Assembly: GCF_019511645.1 (NCBI RefSeq)
Contig: NZ_JAEUAX010000004.1
Location: 186,001-250,000 of the forward strand
Length of the DNA: 64,000 bases
Reading direction: 5' to 3'
Source of the DNA: Microbacterium ureisolvens
GTDB taxonomy: Bacteria; Actinomycetota; Actinomycetes; Actinomycetales; Microbacteriaceae
Position 1 is the first letter of the stretch. Every line of letters starts with the position of its first letter. Below are positions 40,065-47,626 of the stretch, one piece after another. The translations under genes and the position numbers were made by a program. Below the pieces are notes generated by a model. It was not told where the DNA came from. It made no database searches and worked only from the letters and a program-made list of their open reading frames with translations.

Positions 40065-41267
40065 TTACGCGGCTCCGCCCGCAAGGTGGGCCGTCTGGCC
40101 GGCGATGATGACGTGCATCGCTTGGGATTGCAGGTCGAGCGGGTCGCCGGACCAGATGACGACGTCGGCGTCGGCACCTGGTCGGAGGCTTCCCACCCGG
40201 TCTTGCAGGCCGTAGATCTCGGCGGGAGTGCTCGTGATCGCGCGCATGGCGTCCTCACGGCCCAGACCGGCACGGACCGCTACGGCCGCTTGCACGCGCA
40301 GGAGATGGATGGGCACTTGCGGGTGATCGGTGATCAGCGCCACCTGGACGCCGGCGGCGGTGAGCGCGGCGGGTGTGGACGCGCGGGAACCTTGCAGTTC
40401 CACCTTGGTGCGGGCGGAGAGAGTCGGCCCCACGATCACCGGCAGTCCTCTCTCGGCGATGCGATCGACGAGCTTGTATGCCTCTGTGCCGTGGTTGATC
40501 ACGAGTCGCAGTCCATATTCCTCCGCAATGCGCAGGGCGGAGGCGATGTCGTCGTGCCGGTGGGCGTGCACGTCCCAGATGAGTTCGCCCTCGAGAAGCC
40601 GGACCAGCGTCTCCTGCCCGAGGTCCACGGCGAACGGCGCCCCCTCGGAGGCCGCGATATCCCGGCGGGCGCGGTAGTGCCGTGCGTCCTCTAACGTCTG
40701 GCGGATCAGCATCGCGATGCCCATCCGAGTCATCGGTGTCCGGCCGGAACCACCGTGCGCGCTCGTGGGATTCTCCCCGAATGCCGACTTCAGGCTGACC
40801 GCGTCGCTGAGGATGCGGTCGTCGACTGTAGGGCCACCAGCGGTCTTCAGCGCCACCGTCTGCCCGCCGAACACGTTGCTGCTGCCAGGTTTGACGATCA
40901 CGGTCGTGATGCCGCCGTGCAGTGCATCGTCGAAGCCGGGGTCTTCGATGTTGATCGCGTCCAGCGCGCGCAGCCCCGGGAGAACCGGCGCCGAGGACTC
41001 ATTGGTGTCGTCGCCCGCACCACCGCTGGATTCCTCATGGATCCCCGCGTGCGCGTGCGCTTCTATGAATCCCGGCAGCACCCACCGGCCTGCGGCGTCG
41101 ATCACCTCCGCATCCGACGGGACGGAGATGTCGGCGCCGACCGCCTCGATGCGGCCGCCGCGCAGCAGCACGGTGCCCTCTTCTATGGGTGCAGAAGCAA
41201 CCGGGATCACCCGGCCGGAGACGATCGCGAGCGGTGGAGGTTCCAGCGAAGCGGCAGGAGCGGGCAT
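40065..41267 (-). CDS. Amidohydrolase (imidazolonepropionase-like)
   Basis: 400 residues. The metal motif HxH is His71 and His73 in GFIEAHAHAG; later ligands are His in WDVHAHRHDD and VINHGTEAY, and the Asp in ALITDHPQVP. The C-terminal AITSTPAEIYGLQDRVGSL and GADADVVIWSGDPL are typical of the family that includes prolidase-like and imidazolonepropionase-related hydrolases. Substrate unknown. A CGTCAAGCCCC element lies 41 bases before the start. Confidence 0.87.
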   Translation of the reverse strand: MPAPAASLEPPPLAIVSGRVIPVASAPIEEGTVLLRGGRIEAVGADISVPSDAEVIDAAGRWVLPGFIEAHAHAGIHEESSGGAGDDTNESSAPVLPGLRALDAINIEDPGFDDALHGGITTVIVKPGSSNVFGGQTVALKTAGGPTVDDRILSDAVSLKSAFGENPTSAHGGSGRTPMTRMGIAMLIRQTLEDARHYRARRDIAASEGAPFAVDLGQETLVRLLEGELIWDVHAHRHDDIASALRIAEEYGLRLVINHGTEAYKLVDRIAERGLPVIVGPTLSARTKVELQGSRASTPAALTAAGVQVALITDHPQVPIHLLRVQAAVAVRAGLGREDAMRAITSTPAEIYGLQDRVGSLRPGADADVVIWSGDPLDLQSQAMHVIIAGQTAHLAGGAA

Positions 41268-41308
41268 GAGTTCTGTCTACGAGGCACCCCGCCGCTCCGC
41301 CGAGGGGC

Positions 41309-41314
41309 TTGACG
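41309..41314 (-). promoter_or_regulatory. CGTCAA upstream element of the amidohydrolase gene
   Basis: Reads CGTCAAGCCCCTCGG on the minus strand, 41 bases before ATG 41267. Member of the shared element group. Confidence 0.45.
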
Positions 41315-41414
41315 CAGACCCAGCCCCGGGGCATCCGGCTCAGCCCAGGCGCGGGTGTGCTCGGGGCGCTGCCCACGCCAGCCACGGCGGGAACCTCGCA
41401 CAGACCGTCGCGGG

Positions 41415-41420
41415 TGTCAA
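41415..41420 (+). promoter_or_regulatory. TGTCAA upstream element
   Basis: Reads TGTCAATGACC, 40 bases before ATG 41461. Confidence 0.45.
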
Positions 41421-41460
41421 TGACCTCTCATCCTCGGCGGCGGCGGCCCACCCTTGCGGG

Positions 41461-41805
41461 ATGAAACACGTCTCCTATGCGGACAAGACCGTCTTCCTGG
41501 ACGACGAGACCGCTGATGTTCTCCTCGAGTACGCCGGCCTCCTCGCCGCGCAGCAGAGCGGTGACACGGTCACGGTGCGGGCGATCGGTCAGGACGGCAA
41601 CGAGGTCGAGGCGACCTTCGTCCTCAACATGGCCACCAACATGGTCGCTGAATCCACCGACTCGGATGTCGCGCCGCCGTCGAATGAGGTGGCGGTCGAA
41701 TACATGCAGGAGAAGATCTCACTCATCCGCACCCCGCCGCCGGCTCAACCCCTCGACGACGCAGCCATTCCGTCCGGGTGGCACGGGTTCGGCGACGAGG
41801 CGTAG
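41461..41805 (+). CDS. Small acidic protein, paralogue A (MKHVSYADKT family)
   Basis: 114 residues starting MKHVSYADKTVFLDDETADV. It has a close relative in opposite orientation at 46599-46943; the two share the start, DGNEVEATFVLNMATN and the closing HGFGDEA/LGFGDEP. Net charge is negative and no membrane segment or catalytic motif is seen. No named family recognised. Presumably cytoplasmic. Its upstream element suggests regulation with other island genes. Confidence 0.7.
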   Translation: MKHVSYADKTVFLDDETADVLLEYAGLLAAQQSGDTVTVRAIGQDGNEVEATFVLNMATNMVAESTDSDVAPPSNEVAVEYMQEKISLIRTPPPAQPLDDAAIPSGWHGFGDEA

Positions 41806-41925
41806 CCAGCTGTTCAAAGGGGCCGACTTGATCCGCTTCCCCGCGGTGGATTCCGCGCGTTGTGGGAAGTGAACGTGAGCCGAGGCCCCCGTCCCGGCGG
41901 CGCCGGGCAGACGATCACGCAGCCT

Positions 41926-41931
41926 TGTCAA
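41926..41931 (+). promoter_or_regulatory. TGTCAA upstream element in a CCTTGTCAAGG palindrome
   Basis: CCTTGTCAAGGGCGGTGCGC, 63 bases before GTG 41995. Nearly the same sequence occurs before the 51610 gene. Confidence 0.5.
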
Positions 41932-41994
41932 GGGCGGTGCGCGGTGAGGGCAGGTGGGTCAGTCTGCGAGGACAGATCGAGAGAAGGTGAAGAC

Positions 41995-42201
41995 GTGGTC
42001 GATTTCACGCCGGAGGGGATCGGGTGGGCGGAGTATCTGGCCACATCGGACTTCTGGAACCGGACGCTGCAGAACTGGCAGTCCGAGTTCCTCGCTGTGG
42101 GCGCGATGATCGCGTTCTCGATCTTCCTGCGACAGCGCGGGTCCAGCGAGTCCAAGCCGGTCGGGGAACCCCACCACGTCACTGCCGAGGAATCCCAATA
42201 A
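41995..42201 (+). CDS. Half-length DUF6766-type protein (fusion remnant)
   Basis: 68 residues from GTG 41995, with GAGAAGG upstream. After MVDFTPEG it matches the second half of the DUF6766 protein at 51732-52412: FWNRTLQNWQSEFLAVGAMI and RQRGSSESKPVG are shared. The first residues instead resemble the start of the 41-residue gene that precedes DUF6766 there (MVHFTPGE). It therefore looks like an operon collapsed by an internal deletion, leaving one membrane segment. It may still be translated. Confidence 0.65.
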   Translation: MVDFTPEGIGWAEYLATSDFWNRTLQNWQSEFLAVGAMIAFSIFLRQRGSSESKPVGEPHHVTAEESQ

Positions 42202-42217
42202 TCGGACCGACGGGAGC

Positions 42218-42646
42218 GTGAGCAGGGTGACCCTTCCGATCATTCGATCCTTGACTGAGCTGGAGGCCGTGGTGAGCGGGCGGGCGACCACCTACGTCCG
42301 CTACTCAAAGGGGCCCGAGCACGACGGCCAGGAACAGAGCATAGACACGGAAAGCGGTCTGCAGCTGCCGGGCCTATCGGTGAACCCGCTACATCCGGAG
42401 AGCTGGTGGACCAGGCCGCTCGGAGACTGGCTCGCCCGCCAAGTCTGCCAGTATCGGCAGCTACGGGAGAAGAACCCCGAGCGGTTCCCGTGGCTGCTCG
42501 ACGGCACCGTTGTGGGGCGTGGGCCGGACAATGAGCCCCTGCTGGTCGACATACAGGCCGTAGGCCGGCTCTCGGAAGAACTCCTGGAAGAGGCCGTTGG
42601 ACGCTACGAGCAGGCATTCCGGGCCGGCCAAGGCCCGGAGGACTAG
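42218..42646 (+). CDS. DUF6098 family protein
   Basis: 142 residues from GTG 42218 (GTG 42227 is an alternative, starting nearer the family's usual LPxIRSLxEL). Characteristic stretches are TYVRYSKGPEHDGQEQSIDT, WTRPLGDWLARQVCQY and VVGRGPDNEPLLVDIQAVG, all typical of DUF6098. Soluble, no enzymatic motif known. It follows the DUF6766 half gene by 16 bases and is probably cotranscribed with it. Confidence 0.75.
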   Translation: MSRVTLPIIRSLTELEAVVSGRATTYVRYSKGPEHDGQEQSIDTESGLQLPGLSVNPLHPESWWTRPLGDWLARQVCQYRQLREKNPERFPWLLDGTVVGRGPDNEPLLVDIQAVGRLSEELLEEAVGRYEQAFRAGQGPED

Positions 42647-42741
42647 CTGCCGCGCAACGATCCCTGCCGGCACTGCTAAGGGGGTCACGGAGGCCCCTCG
42701 CGTATCCGCGGGGGGCGTTCTCAGCGCAACGGCCGCCGGCT

Positions 42742-43134
42742 TCAGCCGCCGGAGGGGTTGATGTGATGCGCGTCGGGCTGTCGTGTCCGGGAGGTGGAGA
42801 ATGGGGCGAGATGGGCGATGGGGATCGGTTTGGTGGCGGACGGGCGGGTGAGGAGCATGGTCGCGTCGGTGAGGACCTGCTCCAACGTGCGGTAGCGGCC
42901 GGGTCGATGACCGGGGATGATCCAGACGACGTCGAACCCGTCGGGTGGCGCGACTTCCACGTAGGCCACGACGTTCCCCGCGTGGTTGGCCGCCACCGCG
43001 CGGTCACAGAGCCGCCACGCTCCCTCGCTGACTGGTTCGAGGACCAGCTGATGGATGGAGCGGGCTTCCCGGTGCGCATCGATACCAGCCGGCGACCTCG
43101 CCGGCTCTGGCAGTTTCTGCGGCATGTCATCCAT
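42742..43134 (-). CDS. Hypothetical island protein
   Basis: 130 residues from ATG 43134. The central part, WRLCDRAVAANHAGNVVAYV followed by DGFDVVWIIPGHRPGRYRTL, reads as a compact beta-rich domain seen in small actinobacterial stress-island proteins. The C-terminus is loose. A TGTCAAGCCCC element lies 41 bases before the start. Function unknown. Confidence 0.6.
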   Translation of the reverse strand: MDDMPQKLPEPARSPAGIDAHREARSIHQLVLEPVSEGAWRLCDRAVAANHAGNVVAYVEVAPPDGFDVVWIIPGHRPGRYRTLEQVLTDATMLLTRPSATKPIPIAHLAPFSTSRTRQPDAHHINPSGG

Positions 43135-43175
43135 GTTCGGCAGGTTCCGGGGTTTCCGCTGTCCACCCCAGGGGC

Positions 43176-43181
43176 TTGACA
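43176..43181 (-). promoter_or_regulatory. TGTCAA upstream element
   Basis: Reads TGTCAAGCCCCTGGGG on the minus strand, 41 bases before ATG 43134. Confidence 0.45.
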
Positions 43182-43349
43182 GCGGCTGGCGCTTTGCACG
43201 TGTGCGGTATCGCGCGGTTGTAACTCTCGGCAGAGAGGTCCGCAAGGCCGGCCGCCTGCGCGGCTCGCTGACGTCGCGATCTCGCCGTAGGCTCGCATGT
43301 GGACCCGATGCGCGCTGAGCGCGCCGCCGGCGTTCAATGCCCGCTTGAG

Positions 43350-43425
43350 GATAGAGAGCGGCCGCAACGTCGTCGAAGAGGTCCGCATACACGTCGAGTG
43401 TCATCGCAGACGACGCGTGGCCCCC
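43350..43425 (-). pseudogene. Second tyrosine integrase remnant
   Basis: A short piece matching the integrase C-terminus: MTLDVYADLFDD is preserved, and the DNA around it resembles 34300-34380 with many differences. It is more divergent than a recent copy would be, so it is likely from a different integrase. No att-like repeat was found next to it. Confidence 0.6.
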
Positions 43426-43531
43426 TGGCTTTGCAGTCCATGCCGCCCGCCCTCTTCAGGGGTGGACCCATCCCGCCACTGGCTCCTGGCAGGAACCCGA
43501 GGTGTCTCGCGTTTGCTGGCTGGCTGATGTG

Positions 43532-43855
43532 TTAGGTGGTTGCCGGGCCATCCTGGGCCGACTCTTCCGGCTCGGGAACAATGGACAGTCCGTGGGGGCC
43601 GCTGGCAGCGCGGATGAGTGCTTCCACCCATGACCGGTTGATGTACGGCTGCCGGCTGCCGCAGAAGTGGAACTGCAGCGGCACTGCAGGATGAACCCAG
43701 AACGAGCGCCACCCGCTGTCACCGCGCAGCTCGACATCGAACATGAATAGCTCCGCTCGGCGCAGCTTGTTCATCACCGCCAGGCGCAGGTGGGCCAGGA
43801 TTCGATCGTCGATGTAAACGGAGTCGGCTCGACTGTCGTAGCTGAACCTGCCCAT
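43532..43855 (-). CDS. DUF7882-like small protein
   Basis: 107 residues from ATG 43855, chosen because relatives begin MG(R/K)-Y. Landmarks shared with the copy at 52576: IDDRILAHLRLAV, NKLRRAE, WVHPAVPLQFHFCGSRQPYI and the NRSWVEAL helix, ending in VPEPEE. Such proteins are often mislabelled as DNA ligase because of an old annotation; no ligase motif is present. Role unknown. Confidence 0.65.
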   Translation of the reverse strand: MGRFSYDSRADSVYIDDRILAHLRLAVMNKLRRAELFMFDVELRGDSGWRSFWVHPAVPLQFHFCGSRQPYINRSWVEALIRAASGPHGLSIVPEPEESAQDGPATT

Positions 43856-43925
43856 GGGAGGGGCTTCAGACCGGGCCATATGCGGCGGCGGCTACGCCTG
43901 GTGCGAGTGTGTGCCCGTGCGTGTG

Positions 43926-44867
43926 TCAGCTTCGGAGTACTTGACCGGGTGTCAGGCCGTACGTGGCTCGGAAGAGCGCGGCGAAGCGGCTGGGTGAGGT
44001 GAAGCCCCAGCGCTGGGAGATCTCCGTGACGGTGTCGCCGCGAGTGGGGTCGCCGTTGCGGAGGTCATCTAGAGCGCCCGCGAGTCGGACGGTGCGGAGA
44101 TAAGCCGTCGGCGCCGCGTCGTCGGGGTGAGATGCGCGGAAGGCGGCTACGAGCTCGCGTGTGGCCACGCCGGCGGCGGCCGCGGCGTCGTCGATGGTGA
44201 TGGGCAGTGACGCGTAGTCGTGGAAGTAGTCGACCGCGATCCGGTGGATGGTCTGCTGGCGTGCCGCCGACGCGTGCAGCGCCGGTCGGTCACCCAGGAG
44301 TCGGAACGTGTCCAGCAGGGTGACGGTGAGCAGCCGGAACAGGCTCGCGCGTACCAGGTCGTTGCTGAGCAGCCCGGCCTGCTGCTGGGCGCGGGCAAGG
44401 TCGAGAACGCTCAGCCACATCTCGCCGTCTTGTGGTGTGGCGGGACGGGGGCCGTCGAATGCGAGGACGACGTCGTCTCGTCCGTAGAGGCGGCGGGCGC
44501 TGGCCTGGAGTGCGTCCGCGTTGAAGACGACGGCACGGTTCTCGTTGTCTGCGAGGTGATTGACGTACGGAGTATGCGGACGGAAGAGCGCGGGTTCGAA
44601 GGCCATGTCGCCGCTGTCGCGCCCCTCTTCCCAGCGGCAGCTGCTGACCGCGGATGCCACGACGAATTGGGTGAGTTCGATGGCGATGGTGTAGGAGCCC
44701 TCGAAACGGCCGCGGTGGAGCTGAATGTGCTCGTCACCGGCAAGGTGCTGATGGAAAAGCCGAAGTCCGTTCTCAATCACCACCGGCCCATACGTGTCGT
44801 GCAGGTGCTGTTCGGTCTGGTCGGCGTCGGTGAGATGGACAGCTGTCTCGATGTAGGGCGCGCTCAT
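43926..44867 (-). CDS. AraC-family transcriptional regulator (downstream copy)
   Basis: 313 residues. The C-terminal double helix-turn-helix is clear: ITIDDAAAAAGVATRELVAA and then VTEISQRWGFTSPSRFAALF with RATYGLTPGQ. The N-terminal 200 residues are a sensor/dimer domain. Its start overlaps the stop of the preceding AraC gene by 4 bases, so the two are co-translated, an unusual pairing for this family. Confidence 0.88.
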   Translation of the reverse strand: MSAPYIETAVHLTDADQTEQHLHDTYGPVVIENGLRLFHQHLAGDEHIQLHRGRFEGSYTIAIELTQFVVASAVSSCRWEEGRDSGDMAFEPALFRPHTPYVNHLADNENRAVVFNADALQASARRLYGRDDVVLAFDGPRPATPQDGEMWLSVLDLARAQQQAGLLSNDLVRASLFRLLTVTLLDTFRLLGDRPALHASAARQQTIHRIAVDYFHDYASLPITIDDAAAAAGVATRELVAAFRASHPDDAAPTAYLRTVRLAGALDDLRNGDPTRGDTVTEISQRWGFTSPSRFAALFRATYGLTPGQVLRS

Positions 44868-45817
44868 AAGGGGTGCCCGTTCCCGGTCCGTTTGAGGGTG
44901 TCGGAGGGGTTCTCCCCGTACTGGCTGCGGTAGGTCGCAGCGAACCGGGCGGGGTGGGCGAACCCGCAGGAGCGGGCGATCGCGGCGACCGTGTCGCCGG
45001 CCGACGGGTTCCCCGTCAACAGTGCGGTTCGCGCCTGGGTCAGCCGGACGCGGCGCAGGTATTCCGTGGGTGTCATCTGGAGTTCACGGGCGAACGCGTA
45101 TTGGATGCCGCGGACGCTCATCCGAGCCGCCTGGGCGATGTCGGTCATCGCGATCGGGGTGTGCGCGTTGTCGTCGATGAACGCGCGGGCGCGCCTCACC
45201 GCGGCAGGAAGCGTCGGGAGCGTCTCGGAGGGGGCATCGTCCCAGGTGTGGGTGAAGCACGCCAGGCTGGAGGTGACGACGAGGTCGAGGAGACTCGACG
45301 CGACCAGTGGATCGTCGACCGCTCCGGTGCGGATCGCGTGCGCGACGGTGACGACGACCGCGTCCCAATACTTCCCGTACTCGGGGGTGCGCGGGCCGAT
45401 CCCGGTGAACTGGAAGCTGCCGGAGCCCCGTGTGACGCGTTCCCCCAGTCGGCTGAGGAAGGCGTCGGAATCCATGGCGAGCACCTGGGCGTGGGCGACG
45501 TCGTACCGGCTGTGCAACCCGGGATGGATGATGTACGGCTGGGCGGCGTCCACGTCTGCGCGCCCCAGCGTCATTTCGCCGTCGAACTGCACCGCTCGAG
45601 CGAACATGAACCCGCCGGTGTCGTTGACCCGGGTGGTCAGCGGCCGTCCGCCGATCGTGAAATCGAGGAAGCTGACCCCCTGCGGCAGGGACGACGCGGT
45701 CATCGAGAACTGCAGCGGCGTGCCCTGATCGGATCCGACCTGCACCCCGGGGAAGTAGGTCTCGAGGGCGGCGACCGCCGCGTCCGCCTGGTCGGCACTG
45801 CTGCGAATGGTCGGCAT
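44864..45817 (-). CDS. AraC-family transcriptional regulator (upstream copy)
   Basis: 317 residues. HTH parts are PIAMTDIAQAARMSVRGIQY and DTVAAIARSCGFAHPARFAA with YRSQYGENPSDTLKR. The N-terminal domain (FSMTASSLPQGVSFLDFTIG) resembles AraC_binding_2-type sensors. It is a distant paralogue of the next gene: same size and layout, low identity. Target genes are unknown; the adjacent DUF7882 genes are candidates by position only. Confidence 0.88.
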   Translation of the reverse strand: MPTIRSSADQADAAVAALETYFPGVQVGSDQGTPLQFSMTASSLPQGVSFLDFTIGGRPLTTRVNDTGGFMFARAVQFDGEMTLGRADVDAAQPYIIHPGLHSRYDVAHAQVLAMDSDAFLSRLGERVTRGSGSFQFTGIGPRTPEYGKYWDAVVVTVAHAIRTGAVDDPLVASSLLDLVVTSSLACFTHTWDDAPSETLPTLPAAVRRARAFIDDNAHTPIAMTDIAQAARMSVRGIQYAFARELQMTPTEYLRRVRLTQARTALLTGNPSAGDTVAAIARSCGFAHPARFAATYRSQYGENPSDTLKRTGNGHPL

Positions 45818-45836
45818 CGTGAGCTCCTCCGCCGGG

Positions 45837-45988
45837 TCACACGTCCAACTCGGCCAGATCGCCGGTGTCGGCGGTGTGGGCCGGTGGTTCCGGCTCGGCG
45901 ACGACGTGGCGGCCCTCTGGCGAGTCGGCGGTGAACATCAAGGCATCGACCCATGCCGGGTTCAGCGCGGGCATGCGGGACCAGCCGG
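45837..45988 (-). pseudogene. DUF7882-like C-terminal fragment
   Basis: SRMPALNPAWVDALMFTADS followed by PEGRHVVAEPEPP matches the end of the DUF7882-like protein at 52576 (SRKPQLNPAWIDALAYTANS). The N-terminal two thirds are missing. It lies just upstream of the AraC pair. Confidence 0.6.
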
Positions 45989-46113
45989 TCGTTGCCACAC
46001 CGCACACGCTACGACTGATCCACATCACGCAACACCCCATCCTCTTCATGCACTACCCCTCACCCCGAAACGAGCACGGAGTTACCCTGCCGGTGAGAAC
46101 GGAGGCGTGAATC

Positions 46114-46323
46114 ATGGGCACCGTGGAAGTGGTGTACGGCGGCGAGTCGTACCGCATCTCCGGACACTCCCTCGAGGACGTCCAACAGCAGATCGAGGAC
46201 ATTCTGGCAGCCGGCGTATCCGGCTGGATCGAAGCTCTCAACGGCCACGGCACACGCGCCCCCTACCGGCTCCTGATCACCCCGGGCGTACCCGTCTCCC
46301 TCGCCGAGCTTCCCACGGAATAG
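46114..46323 (+). CDS. Small conserved hypothetical protein
   Basis: 69 residues, ATG 46114 with GGAGG 8 bases upstream. It starts MGTVEVVYGGESYRISGHSL, a short beta hairpin, and continues with a helix EDVQQQIEDILAAG. A truncated relative occurs at 52943. Likely a soluble alpha/beta miniprotein. Function unknown. Confidence 0.6.
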   Translation: MGTVEVVYGGESYRISGHSLEDVQQQIEDILAAGVSGWIEALNGHGTRAPYRLLITPGVPVSLAELPTE

Positions 46324-46598
46324 GGCGATCAGTCACCGCCGCATCCAACGACGACGACGCCACGGACGCTGCCGTCAAGAACTGCATCGCATTGCTCGCG
46401 AGACGCGGGCGGCGCCTAGTGAGTTCGAGGACCGTCTCGACCGGACGGACTCGGCATCGAAGATCAGCGACATGTCGAGAGTCGAAGGCGTCACCCACGA
46501 AGTCTCCCCCCGATGTCGTGTGGGGTGCTCTGGTGGTGGTGGAGGCTGCCCGAGCCCCGCTGAGACACGTGTCGCGGCGTGGGTCCGCCGGAACGAGA

Positions 46599-46943
46599 CT
46601 ACGGCTCGTCCCCGAACCCGAGTGATCCGGTGGTCAGGTCGCGGTCCTCGATCGCGCGGGCCGGTGGAGGATTGCGGATCATCGCGATCTTCTCCCGCAT
46701 GTACTCCACCACGACGGGGTTGGCGGGAGGCTCGACGTCGGAATTGGTGGACTCGGCGACGATGTTGGTCGCCATGTTCAGCACGAAGGTCGCCTCCACT
46801 TCATTGCCGTCCTGGCCGATGGCCCGAAGGGAGACGGTGTCGCCGCTGTGTTCCGCCGCAAGAAGGCCGGCGTACTCGAGCATCACATCCGCCGTCTCGT
46901 CATCGACGAAGGCGGTCTTGTCTGCGTAAGAGAGGTGCTTCAT
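46599..46943 (-). CDS. Small acidic protein, paralogue B (MKHLSYADKT family)
   Basis: 114 residues beginning MKHLSYADKTAFVDDETADV, paralogue of 41461-41805. Identity is high through the first 75 residues and falls in the C-terminus, though YMREKIAMIRNPPPAR is still alignable. A TGTCAA element lies 41 bases upstream, where the other copy has 40. The pair is in opposite orientation, 5 kb apart. No family recognised. Confidence 0.7.
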   Translation of the reverse strand: MKHLSYADKTAFVDDETADVMLEYAGLLAAEHSGDTVSLRAIGQDGNEVEATFVLNMATNIVAESTNSDVEPPANPVVVEYMREKIAMIRNPPPARAIEDRDLTTGSLGFGDEP

Positions 46944-46984
46944 GCCGCCGGTGTACCGGCATCTCCTGTGTCCTGCGGAGATGA

Positions 46985-46990
46985 TTGACA
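46985..46990 (-). promoter_or_regulatory. TGTCAA upstream element
   Basis: Reads TGTCAATCATCTCCG on the minus strand, 41 bases before ATG 46943. The 340-base gap from 46944 to 47284 otherwise holds only a hairpin and the element at 47198. Confidence 0.45.
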
Positions 46991-47167
46991 GCGCCCCGAA
47001 GATGTGCGGTCGAAATGACAGCAGTGAACGGCATGCGGCGGCCAGTTGATTGCCCCCGTGCGTGTCCGATCCGCCCGTGCGGGGTCGTGCCCGGTTGGCT
47101 GTCCCGTCCACCAGCGTCCAGCCGGGACGCTCGCGCGCGTCGGGACGCTGCGTTCATCACCAAGGCA

Positions 47168-47193
47168 GCCGAGAAGAAGGACTGCTTCTCGGC
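47168..47193. terminator. Hairpin in the 46944-47284 gap
   Basis: Nine-base stem (47168-47176 with 47185-47193) with 8-base loop, GCCGAGAAG/CTTCTCGGC. No T-run; direction unclear. Confidence 0.3.
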
Positions 47194-47197
47194 CTGA

Positions 47198-47203
47198 CGT
47201 CAA
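47198..47203 (+). promoter_or_regulatory. CGTCAA upstream element
   Basis: Reads CGTCAACCCCCATCC, 81 bases before ATG 47285. Confidence 0.35.
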
Positions 47204-47284
47204 CCCCCATCCGTGTCGTGCCTTACGTCATCGATGGTGTGTTCCCGGTCACTTCTGAGGGGATGACACAGAAGGGTGAGGACG

Positions 47285-47626
47285 ATGCGTGCGCAACGAG
47301 ATGCCACCCGACGCGGCGTGACCGCCTCCGGTGGACCACGGCCGGAGCTGGTGTGGGTCGGGGACGGCGGGTGGATCGCCTGTGACCCCGTGGCAGGGAT
47401 CCACGACCCACGGCGGGTGCTGGCGTACTTGGAGTGCCGCGACTCGGTCGTGCGGTTGCAGTGGGTTCGCGACAGCGCGGACGTCGTCGAGTTCAGCACG
47501 CTGAGAGAGGCATTGGATGCTGTGGATGGCGCCTTCATCGTGGGCGGCGTCCCGACAGTCGCCGAACCGCGCCCGAGGCAGGTGACGCGGCCGAGACCCG
47601 CGCTGAAGGAGGAAGCTCTTGCATAG
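47285..47626 (+). CDS. Hypothetical protein upstream of the MBL hydrolase
   Basis: 113 residues from ATG 47285 (GTG 47276 is possible), with AGAAGG 9 bases upstream. Contains ELVWVGDGGWIACDP and LAYLECRDSVVRLQWVRDSA, a compact beta pattern, then a Pro/Arg tail. It overlaps the next gene by 8 bases, so the two are cotranslated. Not recognised. Confidence 0.6.
   Translation: MRAQRDATRRGVTASGGPRPELVWVGDGGWIACDPVAGIHDPRRVLAYLECRDSVVRLQWVRDSADVVEFSTLREALDAVDGAFIVGGVPTVAEPRPRQVTRPRPALKEEALA

Noticed and set aside
43532..43855. Annotation of the DUF7882-like proteins as ATP-dependent DNA ligases
   Set aside because: The proteins are about 110 residues and lack the KxDG and other ligase motifs.
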